From Ruminococcaceae bacterium UBA866 (lineage in GTDB: Bacteria > Bacillota > Clostridia > Oscillospirales > Ruminococcaceae), in contig DBGA01000049.1 of NCBI GenBank assembly GCA_002295325.1, positions 1-13,885 of the forward strand: a DNA stretch of 13,885 nt, written 5' to 3'. Below are positions 1 through 5,385 of this stretch, one piece after another. How positions within the stretch are numbered: the stretch's first letter is position 1; every line of letters starts with the position of its first letter. A model generated the notes under the pieces. The model worked only from the letters and a program-made list of their open reading frames with translations. It had not been told where the DNA came from and did no database searches. The translations under genes were made by a program, and so were the position numbers.

Positions 1-47
1 ACGGCCTTCTAAGCCGTGGGTCGGGGGTTCGAATCCCTTCAGGCTCG
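1..47 (+). tRNA. tRNA-Arg (anticodon TCT), 5' end outside window
   Basis: Only the anticodon arm, variable loop, T arm and 3' acceptor strand are present. The anticodon stem is 1-5 paired with 13-17, and its loop CTTCTAA (6-12) carries anticodon TCT at 8-10, reading AGA/AGG. The T stem (23-27 with 35-39, two G-T wobbles) encloses TTCGAAT. The acceptor 3' strand is 40-46 with discriminator G at 47. No CCA is encoded. The D arm and 5' acceptor strand lie before the window, so acceptor pairing cannot be checked. Confidence 0.9.
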
Positions 48-79
48 TTTCACATCTCTAACCAAGGTGTGAAAATTAT

Positions 80-154
80 GGTGGGTATGGCGAAGTTGGT
101 TATCGCGCCAGATTGTGGCTCTGGAGGCCCAGGGTTCGAATCCCTGTACTCACC
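80..154 (+). tRNA. tRNA-His (anticodon GTG)
   Basis: A complete cloverleaf is visible. Acceptor strand 81-87 pairs with 147-153, including one G-T wobble. The anticodon stem CCAGA/TCTGG encloses TTGTGGC with anticodon GTG at 115-117. T stem CAGGG (130-134) pairs with CCCTG (142-146) around TTCGAAT. The histidine identity element, an extra 5' G at position -1 (base 80), faces discriminator C at 154. No CCA is encoded, so a CCA-adding enzyme is needed. Confidence 0.95.
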
Positions 155-155
155 T

Positions 156-179
156 TTCCCTTTTAGGGAATTTTTTTTT
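156..179 (+). terminator. Short terminator-like hairpin between tRNA-His and tRNA-Gln
   Basis: A 5-bp stem TTCCC (156-160) / GGGAA (166-170) with a 5-base loop is followed at once by nine T residues (171-179). The stem is short for an intrinsic terminator, but the T tract is strong. Only 14 bases separate it from tRNA-Gln, too few for a separate promoter, so it would act as a partial terminator or a 3' processing signal inside the cluster. Confidence 0.45.
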
Positions 180-193
180 ATCACAAGTTTTAA

Positions 194-269
194 TGGGCTA
201 TCGCCAAGCGGTAAGGCACAGGACTTTGACTCCTGCATTCCGATAGTTCGAATCTATCTACCCCAACCA
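194..269 (+). tRNA. tRNA-Gln (anticodon TTG), CCA encoded
   Basis: The anticodon stem CAGGA/TCCTG encloses CTTTGAC with anticodon TTG at 226-228. The D stem is GCC/GGC, T stem GATAG/CTATC, discriminator A at 266, and CCA is encoded at 267-269. Two oddities are visible. The fifth acceptor pair is C198 opposite C261, where glutamine tRNAs normally have G-C. The variable loop (236-241) has six bases, one more than in E. coli tRNA-Gln. Identity is clear; full function is slightly uncertain. Confidence 0.88.
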
Positions 270-273
270 ATTT

Positions 274-316
274 AAATCTCGCAAATGCTGTTTTTAACGG
301 TGTTTGCGAGATTTTT
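274..316 (+). terminator. Rho-independent terminator of the tRNA cluster
   Basis: A perfect 12-bp stem, 274-285 paired with 303-314, contains a GC-rich core (CTCGC/GCGAG) and is followed by a T-rich tail. It lies five bases after the encoded CCA of tRNA-Gln and ends the tRNA transcript. Confidence 0.85.
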
Positions 317-514
317 TATTTATTATGTCTAACCTTATATAGTTACTGTGTTTTATTAAATTTATAAGCATAGATTTGAATGAAAGGGATAAAAATGTGT
401 ATATTAATGAAAAGAGTGATGCTTTTATAACAAAAATATCATAAATATTAAACTAGCAACAAAATTAAGATAATTTTGTTTCAATAAATAGGAAATATGT
501 GATATATACTATGT
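317..514. other. AT-rich intergenic stretch without a recognised gene
   Basis: No tRNA and no open frame with a ribosome binding site is visible on either strand. The only structure is a perfect 10-bp inverted repeat, 458-467 with 471-480 around AGA. It is purely A/T-rich apart from one G-C pair and has no clear role. Confidence 0.5.
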
Positions 515-543
515 TTGACATTGTAATGTTACTTCGATAAAAT
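515..543 (+). promoter_or_regulatory. Sigma-A-type promoter for the GNAT gene
   Basis: Consensus -35 TTGACA (515-520), a 17-base spacer and -10 TAAAAT (538-543). Transcription would start near 550, leaving a leader of under 20 bases that holds little beyond the ribosome binding site at 554-558. Confidence 0.75.
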
Positions 544-566
544 GGTAGAAGATAGGAGTGAATTAT

Positions 567-839
567 ATGAATTTTATTATTGAAAAAAACAGAATTTATC
601 TAAACAATGAGTCTAATCAAATGGTGGCAGAAGTTACATTTCCATACATCTCTGATCATGTTGTCGAGATTAACCATACCTTTGTAGACGATTCTCTGAG
701 AGGACAAGGGATTGCCGGGAAATTATTAGAAATTGCTGTAAATAAGATAAGGGAGCAGAATAAAAAAGTAAAACCAACTTGCTCATATGTAGTGAAATGG
801 TTTGAAAAAAACAGTGCGAATAGAGATTTGTTGATATAA
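567..839 (+). CDS. Small GNAT-family N-acetyltransferase (PF14542-like)
   Basis: The 90-residue product is the length of the minimal single-domain GNAT proteins of the YidJ/YjdJ type, which are presumed to transfer acetyl from acetyl-CoA to an unknown amine. The acetyl-CoA pyrophosphate-binding loop is visible as LRGQGIAGKLL (about residues 44-54). The family's C-terminal block follows as KVKPTCSYVVKWFEKN, where CSYV is typical. ATG 567 is chosen because AGGAG (554-558) lies 8 bases upstream; the in-frame GTG at 558 overlaps that site. There is no membrane segment, so it is cytoplasmic. It is monocistronic, with its own promoter and no linked gene suggesting a substrate. Family assignment is secure; the acceptor is unknown. 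Confidence 0.85.
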   Translation: MNFIIEKNRIYLNNESNQMVAEVTFPYISDHVVEINHTFVDDSLRGQGIAGKLLEIAVNKIREQNKKVKPTCSYVVKWFEKNSANRDLLI

Positions 840-860
840 TAATTATCCTTAATATAGTTT

Positions 861-887
861 AAAAATCACCATGTTTTTGTGTTTTTT
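861..887 (+). terminator. Weak terminator-like hairpin after the GNAT gene
   Basis: AAAAA and CAC (861-865, 867-869) can pair with GTG and TTTTT (879-886) around a 9-base loop, with one unpaired T, and the structure ends in a run of T. The stem holds only two G-C pairs. It is the only candidate terminator between the GNAT and ferritin genes. Confidence 0.3.
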
Positions 888-919
888 ACAATTATTTAAT
901 ATTAAATTTTAATAAAAGA

Positions 920-947
920 TTGCAATTATATACTTTTATGGTATAAT
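920..947 (+). promoter_or_regulatory. Ferritin promoter containing a motif shared with the reductase promoter
   Basis: -35 TTGCAA (920-925), a 16-base spacer and perfect -10 TATAAT (942-947). The block 927-947 (TATATACTTTTA, then T, then GGTAT and AAT) matches 3209-3229 upstream of the aldo/keto reductase at 19 of 21 positions, covering most of the spacer and the -10. This suggests a shared regulator or a recent common origin of the two promoters. Confidence 0.75.
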
Positions 948-1008
948 ATACTTATAAGCATTACGAAAAAGTGAGCTTATTATAAGAGATTAGAAAGAAG
1001 GGCACAAA

Positions 1009-1521
1009 ATGATGAACGAAAAAATTATTCAAATGCTAAATGAGCAAATTAATAAGGAATTATTTTCATCCTATTTATACTTAGATATGTCTAATTATTA
1101 TTTAGATGAAAATTTAGATGGGTTTGCAAATTGGTTTAAAATACAGGCAAAAGAAGAGCTAGACCATGCACTATTGTTTATGGAATACCTACAAAATTCC
1201 GACTGCTCAGTTTCCCTTGGAAAGATAGACGCACCTGACTTGAAATTTGCAAGTGCTAAAGATCCTCTTGTTAGCGCCTATGAGCATGAACAGATGATTA
1301 CACAATCAATATATGATATTTATGATGAGGCTTTATCCCTTAAGGATTTTGGAACAACTCAGTTTTTAGATTGGTTTGTAAAAGAACAGGGTGAGGAAGA
1401 GAAAAATGCAAATGATTTATGCAAAAAATATGATTTGTTTGGTAGTGATCCAAAATCTTTATATTTGATGAATACTGAATTATTGGCAAGGGTTTATGCC
1501 CCACCATCTTTAGTGCTATAA
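1009..1521 (+). CDS. ftnA: Bacterial non-heme ferritin
   Basis: This is an iron-storage subunit expected to assemble into a 24-mer cage that oxidises Fe(II) and stores it as a ferric mineral. The 170 residues fit the family, and the ferroxidase ligands fall at FtnA-like positions: E17, E50 and H53 (in KEELDHA), E94, Q127 and E130 (in KEQGEEE). The helix-1 sequence NEQINKELFSSYLYL is typical. ATG 1009 and ATG 1012 are adjacent; a purine-rich AGAAAGAAGGG site ends about 8 bases upstream of the first, so the choice changes one residue. The gene has its own promoter and converges on resA. No heme-binding methionine like that of bacterioferritin is evident. Storage and oxidative-stress protection follow from the family. 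Confidence 0.95.
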   Translation: MMNEKIIQMLNEQINKELFSSYLYLDMSNYYLDENLDGFANWFKIQAKEELDHALLFMEYLQNSDCSVSLGKIDAPDLKFASAKDPLVSAYEHEQMITQSIYDIYDEALSLKDFGTTQFLDWFVKEQGEEEKNANDLCKKYDLFGSDPKSLYLMNTELLARVYAPPSLVL

Positions 1522-1550
1522 TTAATAAAACAGTTTCTGTTTTATTAATT
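1520..1550. repeat. Perfect 14-bp inverted repeat overlapping the ferritin stop codon
   Basis: 1520-1533 pairs perfectly with 1537-1550 around TTT. It includes the last two bases of the ferritin stop codon and is almost all A/T. No T tract follows, so it looks like a 3' stabilising stem or weak terminator ahead of the stronger hairpin at 1597. Confidence 0.6.
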
Positions 1551-1596
1551 ATTAAGCCCTATTGTTTCGCAAATGGCTTACCACAGATGCCAAATT

Positions 1597-1643
1597 AAAA
1601 CATAAACTCCACTGATATAAAATCAGTGGAGTTTATGTTTTTT
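1597..1643. terminator. Bidirectional terminator between ferritin and resA
   Basis: A perfect 20-bp stem, 1597-1616 with 1622-1641, has a 5-base loop. T residues follow the stem on the plus strand and four T residues close it on the minus strand. It sits between convergent genes and lies three bases from the resA stop codon. Confidence 0.88.
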
Positions 1644-1645
1644 AC

Positions 1646-2239
1646 TTATTCACCGTCGATATATCCAATGCCTTTTAGGAGGGTAGCCTCATCAATTGGA
1701 CCCTGTGCACCTGTTACAATATAACCGTCTTTATCAATGAAAAGCGTAGTTGGAATAGATGTGATACCATAGGCATACCCAGCTGCTTGATCAACGTCAA
1801 AGTAAACTGGGAATGAAAATCCTTTATCTTCAACATATTTTTGACCCTTTTCTTTTGTTTCTCGTTGACCATCAACTAAGTCGACCATTACAAAAGTGAT
1901 ATCCTCGCCGACCTCGCCATATACCTTATCAAATTCAGGCATTTCTGATTTGCAGGGTGGGCACCAACTTGCCCAAAAGTTGAGGACTATCGGCTTGCCA
2001 AACAAATCTGACAATTTAACGGAATTCCCATCGCTGTCCGATACGCGGAAGTCGGGAGCTTTTACCTTTTCTTTTTCAGAGCTACCAGTATCACTCTGAA
2101 CTCCGCCTTGGCTTTGTGCTATATCTATATTGTTTAGTGGCTTTGCTTTTTTGCTTAGTATATTGTATGCAAGTGTAGCTACTGCAATAAAGGCTATAAA
2201 GGCCAATACTGCAATGATTGTTTTTTTCTTGCTATTCAA
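1646..2239 (-). CDS. Membrane-anchored TlpA/ResA-like thioredoxin
   Basis: The 197-residue protein is a thiol-disulfide oxidoreductase held on the outer face of the membrane. An N-terminal lysine cluster and a hydrophobic segment (about residues 7-28) form an uncleaved anchor. A low-complexity linker (about 32-60) leads to an AhpC/TSA-type thioredoxin fold with WASWCPPCKSEMPEF (catalytic C93 and C96) and the cis-proline loop SIPTT (P163). The start is TTG at 2239, preceded by a very strong AGGAGGAG six bases upstream. It lies 35 bases downstream of ccdA, which would supply reducing electrons from the cytoplasm. ResA proper serves cytochrome c maturation, but no cytochrome c or ResBC genes are in the window, so the target may be other extracytoplasmic thiol proteins. 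Confidence 0.9.
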   Translation of the reverse strand: MNSKKKTIIAVLAFIAFIAVATLAYNILSKKAKPLNNIDIAQSQGGVQSDTGSSEKEKVKAPDFRVSDSDGNSVKLSDLFGKPIVLNFWASWCPPCKSEMPEFDKVYGEVGEDITFVMVDLVDGQRETKEKGQKYVEDKGFSFPVYFDVDQAAGYAYGITSIPTTLFIDKDGYIVTGAQGPIDEATLLKGIGYIDGE

Positions 2240-2274
2240 AGATTTCTCCTCCTATTAAATAATGTAAAAGTTAA

Positions 2275-2964
2275 TTAGAATGTTAGTAGGGATAGAAAAT
2301 ATCCCATATAGCCAGTCATCATTAAAATGCCGATGATAACTAATAAACTTCCCGAAATGATATTGATAATTTTATAATTTTTCTTAATAAAATCAAATGT
2401 AGACTTTAACTTGTCTACTAAAACTGCACTTAAGATAAAGGGTATGCCTAGCCCCAATGAGAATGTTAATAGCATTAAAGTGCCTTGCAGTGTCGAGCCT
2501 TGCTGTGAGGCGAGCATTAATGCTGAAGCTAAAAAAGCACCAACACAAGGGGTCCAGCCAATTGAGAATACTACACCAAAAAGCATTGCTGACAAAAATC
2601 CCAAATTTTTTGTATTTGCCTTACCAGTATGGGTTATATTAAGGAAACCTATTTTAAGAACACCCAAAAAATTAAGTCCGAATATTACTACAATTAGTCC
2701 TGTAATAATATTAAAAACAGTGGAGTAATCACGCAATAATCTCCCTACAGTCCCTGCAAAGGCTCCAAGAATAATAAATACCAACGAAAAACCTATAACG
2801 AAGCCAATGGCATTTATTACAGCCTTGTTTTTACCATTTTTAGTATTTCCAGAATCGTTTGCTGTAAAATAGGAAACATAAATAGGCAACATAGGAAGTA
2901 GACATGGGGAAATAAAGGTAATGATACCCTCTAAGAATAAGATTAAGTACTGCATAGCTATCAC
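2275..2964 (-). CDS. ccdA: CcdA-family transmembrane thiol-disulfide transporter
   Basis: This polytopic membrane protein of 229 residues carries reducing equivalents from cytoplasmic thioredoxin to extracytoplasmic thioredoxin-like proteins. Both family cysteines are present in proline-rich contexts: C21 in FISPCLLPMLPIYVSYF and C140 in GWTPCVGAFLASAL. About six hydrophobic segments are seen, matching the short CcdA form rather than multi-domain DsbD. The chosen start is GTG 2964, with AGGAG six bases upstream; the in-frame ATG at 2955 lies too far from it. It is the first gene of a ccdA-resA operon, and the pairing supports both calls. I found no convincing -35/-10 pair for it in the region upstream. 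Confidence 0.92.
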   Translation of the reverse strand: MIAMQYLILFLEGIITFISPCLLPMLPIYVSYFTANDSGNTKNGKNKAVINAIGFVIGFSLVFIILGAFAGTVGRLLRDYSTVFNIITGLIVVIFGLNFLGVLKIGFLNITHTGKANTKNLGFLSAMLFGVVFSIGWTPCVGAFLASALMLASQQGSTLQGTLMLLTFSLGLGIPFILSAVLVDKLKSTFDFIKKNYKIINIISGSLLVIIGILMMTGYMGYFLSLLTF

Positions 2965-3051
2965 ATTTAACTCCTAATATAGTTTATTTGATATAATCGG
3001 AAACGTACGGCTTTTACATAGTCAAAAATTGAAATGGTCAATATTTGCTAT

Positions 3052-3070
3052 CTTTGCCGATAAGGCAAAG
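3052..3070. repeat. 7-bp hairpin upstream of ccdA
   Basis: CTTTGCC (3052-3058) and GGCAAAG (3064-3070) form a perfect stem around a 5-base loop, the most GC-rich structure in this divergent region. If ccdA transcription starts upstream of it, it would lie in the ccdA leader. The role is unknown. Confidence 0.5.
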
Positions 3071-3081
3071 GGCATTTTAAA

Positions 3082-3108
3082 GTATAATAAAACGTAGTTT
3101 TATTATAC
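3082..3108. repeat. Perfect 12-bp inverted repeat in the divergent ccdA/reductase region
   Basis: GTATAATAAAAC (3082-3093) is followed by GTA and its exact reverse complement (3097-3108). Each strand therefore reads a TATAAT hexamer. I see no matching -35 box for the minus strand, so an operator or AT-rich hairpin is as likely as paired promoters. Confidence 0.55.
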
Positions 3109-3126
3109 CATAAATTACTATGGATG

Positions 3127-3145
3127 AATGTGATAATATCACATT
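3127..3145. promoter_or_regulatory. Operator-like palindrome, TGTGA-N5-TCACA
   Basis: AATGTGAT, AAT, ATCACATT is a perfect palindrome between the divergent ccdA and reductase genes. The half-sites resemble those of the CRP/FNR and Rex families. Known CRP and Rex sites separate TGTGA and TCACA by six bases, and here there are five, so assignment to either family is uncertain. Confidence 0.5.
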
Positions 3146-3200
3146 AGAAAAATAAAAAAATATTAATTAAAAGCAGTAAATCTGATTTAAGATTTTTTTG

Positions 3201-3240
3201 TTGCATAATATATACTTTTAAGGTATTATAAAGTATATAT
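3201..3240 (+). promoter_or_regulatory. Promoter of the aldo/keto reductase operon with an 11-bp inverted repeat around the -10
   Basis: -35 TTGCAT (3201-3206), a 17-base spacer and -10 TATTAT (3224-3229). A perfect inverted repeat, ATATATACTTT (3208-3218) and AAAGTATATAT (3230-3240), brackets the -10 with an 11-base gap, suggesting an operator. Bases 3209-3229 match the ferritin promoter block 927-947 at 19 of 21 positions. Confidence 0.7.
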
Positions 3241-3258
3241 TATGGAAGGAGGAAAATT

Positions 3259-4365
3259 ATGTATTACAAAAAATATGGATTTACAGATATGCAAGTTTCA
3301 GCGATTGGACTTGGTACTATGCGTTATGATGATGAGGATATTACGGCTGGTAGATTAGAAAAATGTGCTGAAATACCATTATATGCATTTGAAAAAGGGA
3401 TTAATTATTTTGATTCTGCACCATTTTATTGTCAGGATAAAAGCGAGGAAATTACAGGGATTGCCATTTCACAGCTCAAACGTGATAAAATTTATGTGTC
3501 CTCAAAAACAAGTTTTTATGCAATTGGCGAAGAAATTTCAAGAGATACATTTAGACGCCGATTAGAAACATCGCTCACTCGTTTAAAAGTTGATTATCTT
3601 GATTTTTACCACCTTTGGTGTTTGCTTAGCCTAGAATCATATGAAGAACAAATGGATGCTCTATATGGCTTTTTTGAGGAAGCAAAGAACGAAGGAATAG
3701 TAAAAAATATTGTTTTTTCCTCACATATGCAAGGCAAAGAGATTGAGAATGTTATTGAAAGCAATAAATTTAAGGGAATGTTAATAGGATATAACCCCCT
3801 AAATTATCGTTTCAGACAAAGTGGCATTGAGTTAGCCTATGAAAAGGGAATGGGTGTTGTTGCAATGAACCCTCTAGGAGGAGGACTTATTCCACAAAAC
3901 CCATTAGCATTTGAATATCTCACACAGGGAACAGATTTGAATGTTGCGCAAGCAGCGTTACGTTTTGTTGCTTCACACAAGGAAATCACAATCACTCTTG
4001 CTGGTTGTACAACAAAGGAGCATGTTGATGACGCTGTAAAGGCTGTTGAGGGCTTAAAAGAATACAAATCCAGTGAAATTGTTGCTCAATATGTAGATAA
4101 GGGAATGTCATTTAACAACCTTTGCACTGGCTGTGATTATTGCAAGGGATGTCCTGTGAATATTTCTATTCCAAAATTCATGGATTCATATAACGAGAAA
4201 ATTCTAGGCGGCAATGATTTTGAAGTTAAAGATCGTATACTGTATCATTGGGGTGTCAAGATAGAAGATGCATCAAAATGTATTGCATGTAAAATGTGTG
4301 AAAAACAATGTACACAACACCCTCCGATTATTGAGCGGTTAAAAGAAATTGCAAAAATAGTATAA
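3259..4365 (+). CDS. Aldo/keto reductase with C-terminal two-[4Fe-4S] ferredoxin domain
   Basis: The 368-residue protein joins an AKR TIM barrel (about 1-280) to a ferredoxin-like tail. The AKR catalytic tetrad is visible as D52 and Y57 (YFDSAPFY), K83 (VSSK) and H118 (FYHLW), so NAD(P)H-dependent carbonyl chemistry is plausible. The tail has CxxCxxCxxCP at C289, C292, C295 and C298, and CxxCxxCxxxC at C341, C344, C347 and C351. This pattern would bind two [4Fe-4S] clusters and could pass electrons to or from ferredoxin. AAGGAGG precedes ATG 3259. It is a cytoplasmic protein and the first gene of an operon with an ECF S component and DUF1893. Such fused reductases are common in anaerobes, and their substrates are mostly unknown. 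Confidence 0.9.
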   Translation: MYYKKYGFTDMQVSAIGLGTMRYDDEDITAGRLEKCAEIPLYAFEKGINYFDSAPFYCQDKSEEITGIAISQLKRDKIYVSSKTSFYAIGEEISRDTFRRRLETSLTRLKVDYLDFYHLWCLLSLESYEEQMDALYGFFEEAKNEGIVKNIVFSSHMQGKEIENVIESNKFKGMLIGYNPLNYRFRQSGIELAYEKGMGVVAMNPLGGGLIPQNPLAFEYLTQGTDLNVAQAALRFVASHKEITITLAGCTTKEHVDDAVKAVEGLKEYKSSEIVAQYVDKGMSFNNLCTGCDYCKGCPVNISIPKFMDSYNEKILGGNDFEVKDRILYHWGVKIEDASKCIACKMCEKQCTQHPPIIERLKEIAKIV

Positions 4366-4404
4366 TATCAAATTTCCGATTTTATCGGCTAAAAAGGAGC
4401 AAAT

Positions 4405-4929
4405 ATGAGAGTTAGAAAAATAGTATATGGGGGATTGTTGATTGCACTCGGAATAATTCTTCCACAACTTTTCCATGTATTCGGACAAACAGCAGGACAA
4501 ACGTTCTTACCTATGCATATTCCAGTACTGTTAGCTGGATTGTTAATCGGCCCATATTGGGGTTTGTGTGTTGCAATTGCAACTCCAATTTTAAGCTCAC
4601 TCATTACTGGGATGCCACCAGTTCCAATGCTTTATTTTATGCTTGTTGAACTAGCTACATATGCAGTGATATCAGGACTATTGTCTGGTAAATTAAATAT
4701 CTATTTAAACTTAATTATTACACTTGTTTGCGGAAGAATTGTTTATGGACTAGGATTAGTGGCTGCTGTAAACCTATTTGGTATGACATTTAAGTTTGCA
4801 AATACTACTGCCTTTTTTGGCGGAATTGTAACCGGATTACCTGGTATAGCAATTCAATTAGTTTTCATACCTATTATAATGTATGCATTAAAAAAAGGGG
4901 GATTAACCCTTGCAAAACAATCTAGATAA
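4405..4929 (+). CDS. ECF transporter S component (substrate-binding membrane subunit)
   Basis: The 174-residue, very hydrophobic protein has about six membrane segments, as expected for the substrate-capturing subunit of an energy-coupling factor transporter. Characteristic stretches are LPMHIPVLLAGLLIGP (35-50), the SSLITGMPPVPM loop (64-75) and VELATYAVISGLLSG. ECF S components bind a vitamin or similar small molecule and use shared EcfA, EcfA' and EcfT subunits, which are not encoded here and are probably elsewhere. AAGGAG lies 5 bases before ATG 4405. The gene starts 39 bases after the reductase and overlaps the DUF1893 gene by 20 bases. The ligand cannot be read from the sequence: I see no match to the signatures I know for riboflavin, thiamine, biotin or folate subunits. 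Confidence 0.85.
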   Translation: MRVRKIVYGGLLIALGIILPQLFHVFGQTAGQTFLPMHIPVLLAGLLIGPYWGLCVAIATPILSSLITGMPPVPMLYFMLVELATYAVISGLLSGKLNIYLNLIITLVCGRIVYGLGLVAAVNLFGMTFKFANTTAFFGGIVTGLPGIAIQLVFIPIIMYALKKGGLTLAKQSR

Positions 4930-5341
4930 GGCAATAAAAAAACTACACGATGAAAATTTTTGTTGTGTTGTAATAAGAGATGATGAGTGCTTCACTTCAA
5001 CCGATTTTGGAATAAAGCCACTAATGATATTTTTGAGACAAGACAAAAACTTCTTTCAAAACGCAGTTATTGCAGATAAAATTATCGGAAAAGCTGCTGC
5101 ACTTTTAATGACACTCGGTGGGGCAGAGCAAGTCTATGGCGAGATTATGAGCGAGGCTGCGATTGGTGTGTTAAAAGAAAATCATATTGGCTATCAATGT
5201 GGCAAAACCGTTCCATACATTAAAAATCGTACAGATACCGGAATGTGTCCGATGGAGGAAACCGTTAAAAACATTTCCTCTCCAACTGATGCCTTTGACG
5301 AACTAGAAAAAACAATAGCAATTTTAATGAGTAAAAAATAA
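4910..5341 (+). CDS. DUF1893 protein, cytidine-deaminase-like fold
   Basis: This 143-residue cytoplasmic protein matches the DUF1893 family (PF08973), whose Thermotoga member TM1506 has, as I recall, a cytidine-deaminase-like fold. Family blocks are visible: GIKPLMIFL (34-42), ADKIIGKAAALL (55-66), MSEAA (80-84) and KNRTDTGMCPMEE (105-117). The usual deaminase zinc motifs (HAE/CAE and PCxxC) are not present in canonical form, so catalysis is unproven; C113 and E117 are candidate functional residues. The start is TTG 4910, with AAAGGGGG seven bases upstream, inside the end of the S-component gene, which implies translational coupling. A terminator follows directly. Linkage to a vitamin-type importer suggests it processes or senses the imported compound, which is an inference. 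Confidence 0.8.
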   Translation: MQNNLDKAIKKLHDENFCCVVIRDDECFTSTDFGIKPLMIFLRQDKNFFQNAVIADKIIGKAAALLMTLGGAEQVYGEIMSEAAIGVLKENHIGYQCGKTVPYIKNRTDTGMCPMEETVKNISSPTDAFDELEKTIAILMSKK

Positions 5342-5376
5342 AAAATATCCCTCACGAATTTGTGAGGGATATTTTT
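5341..5376. terminator. Bidirectional terminator between DUF1893 and CPBP genes
   Basis: A perfect 15-bp stem, 5341-5355 with 5362-5376, has a CCCTCAC/GTGAGGG core and a 6-base loop. Its A and T flanks give U-rich tails in both directions. It lies between convergent genes and overlaps the last base of the DUF1893 stop codon. Confidence 0.9.
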
Positions 5377-5385
5377 ATTGACAGA

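Noticed and set aside
50..275. Open frames on both strands across the tRNA genes
   Set aside because: They read through tRNA-His and tRNA-Gln, and the peptides are artefacts of tRNA sequence.
380..430. 16-codon frame beginning ATGAAAGGGATA
   Set aside because: There is no ribosome binding site upstream and no promoter, and the peptide has no recognisable character.
942..958. Possible PerR/Fur box at the ferritin -10 and start site
   Set aside because: TATAAT and CTTATAA look like half-sites, but spacing and sequence do not fit the 7-1-7 consensus; kept only as a general regulator hypothesis.
2411..2728. 105-codon frame antisense to ccdA
   Set aside because: It is the complement of a conserved membrane protein gene; no ribosome binding site or protein-like composition supports it.
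3109..3258. Riboswitch before the reductase/ECF operon
   Set aside because: The promoter lies only about 30 bases before the start codon, leaving no room for an aptamer, and no terminator stem is present.
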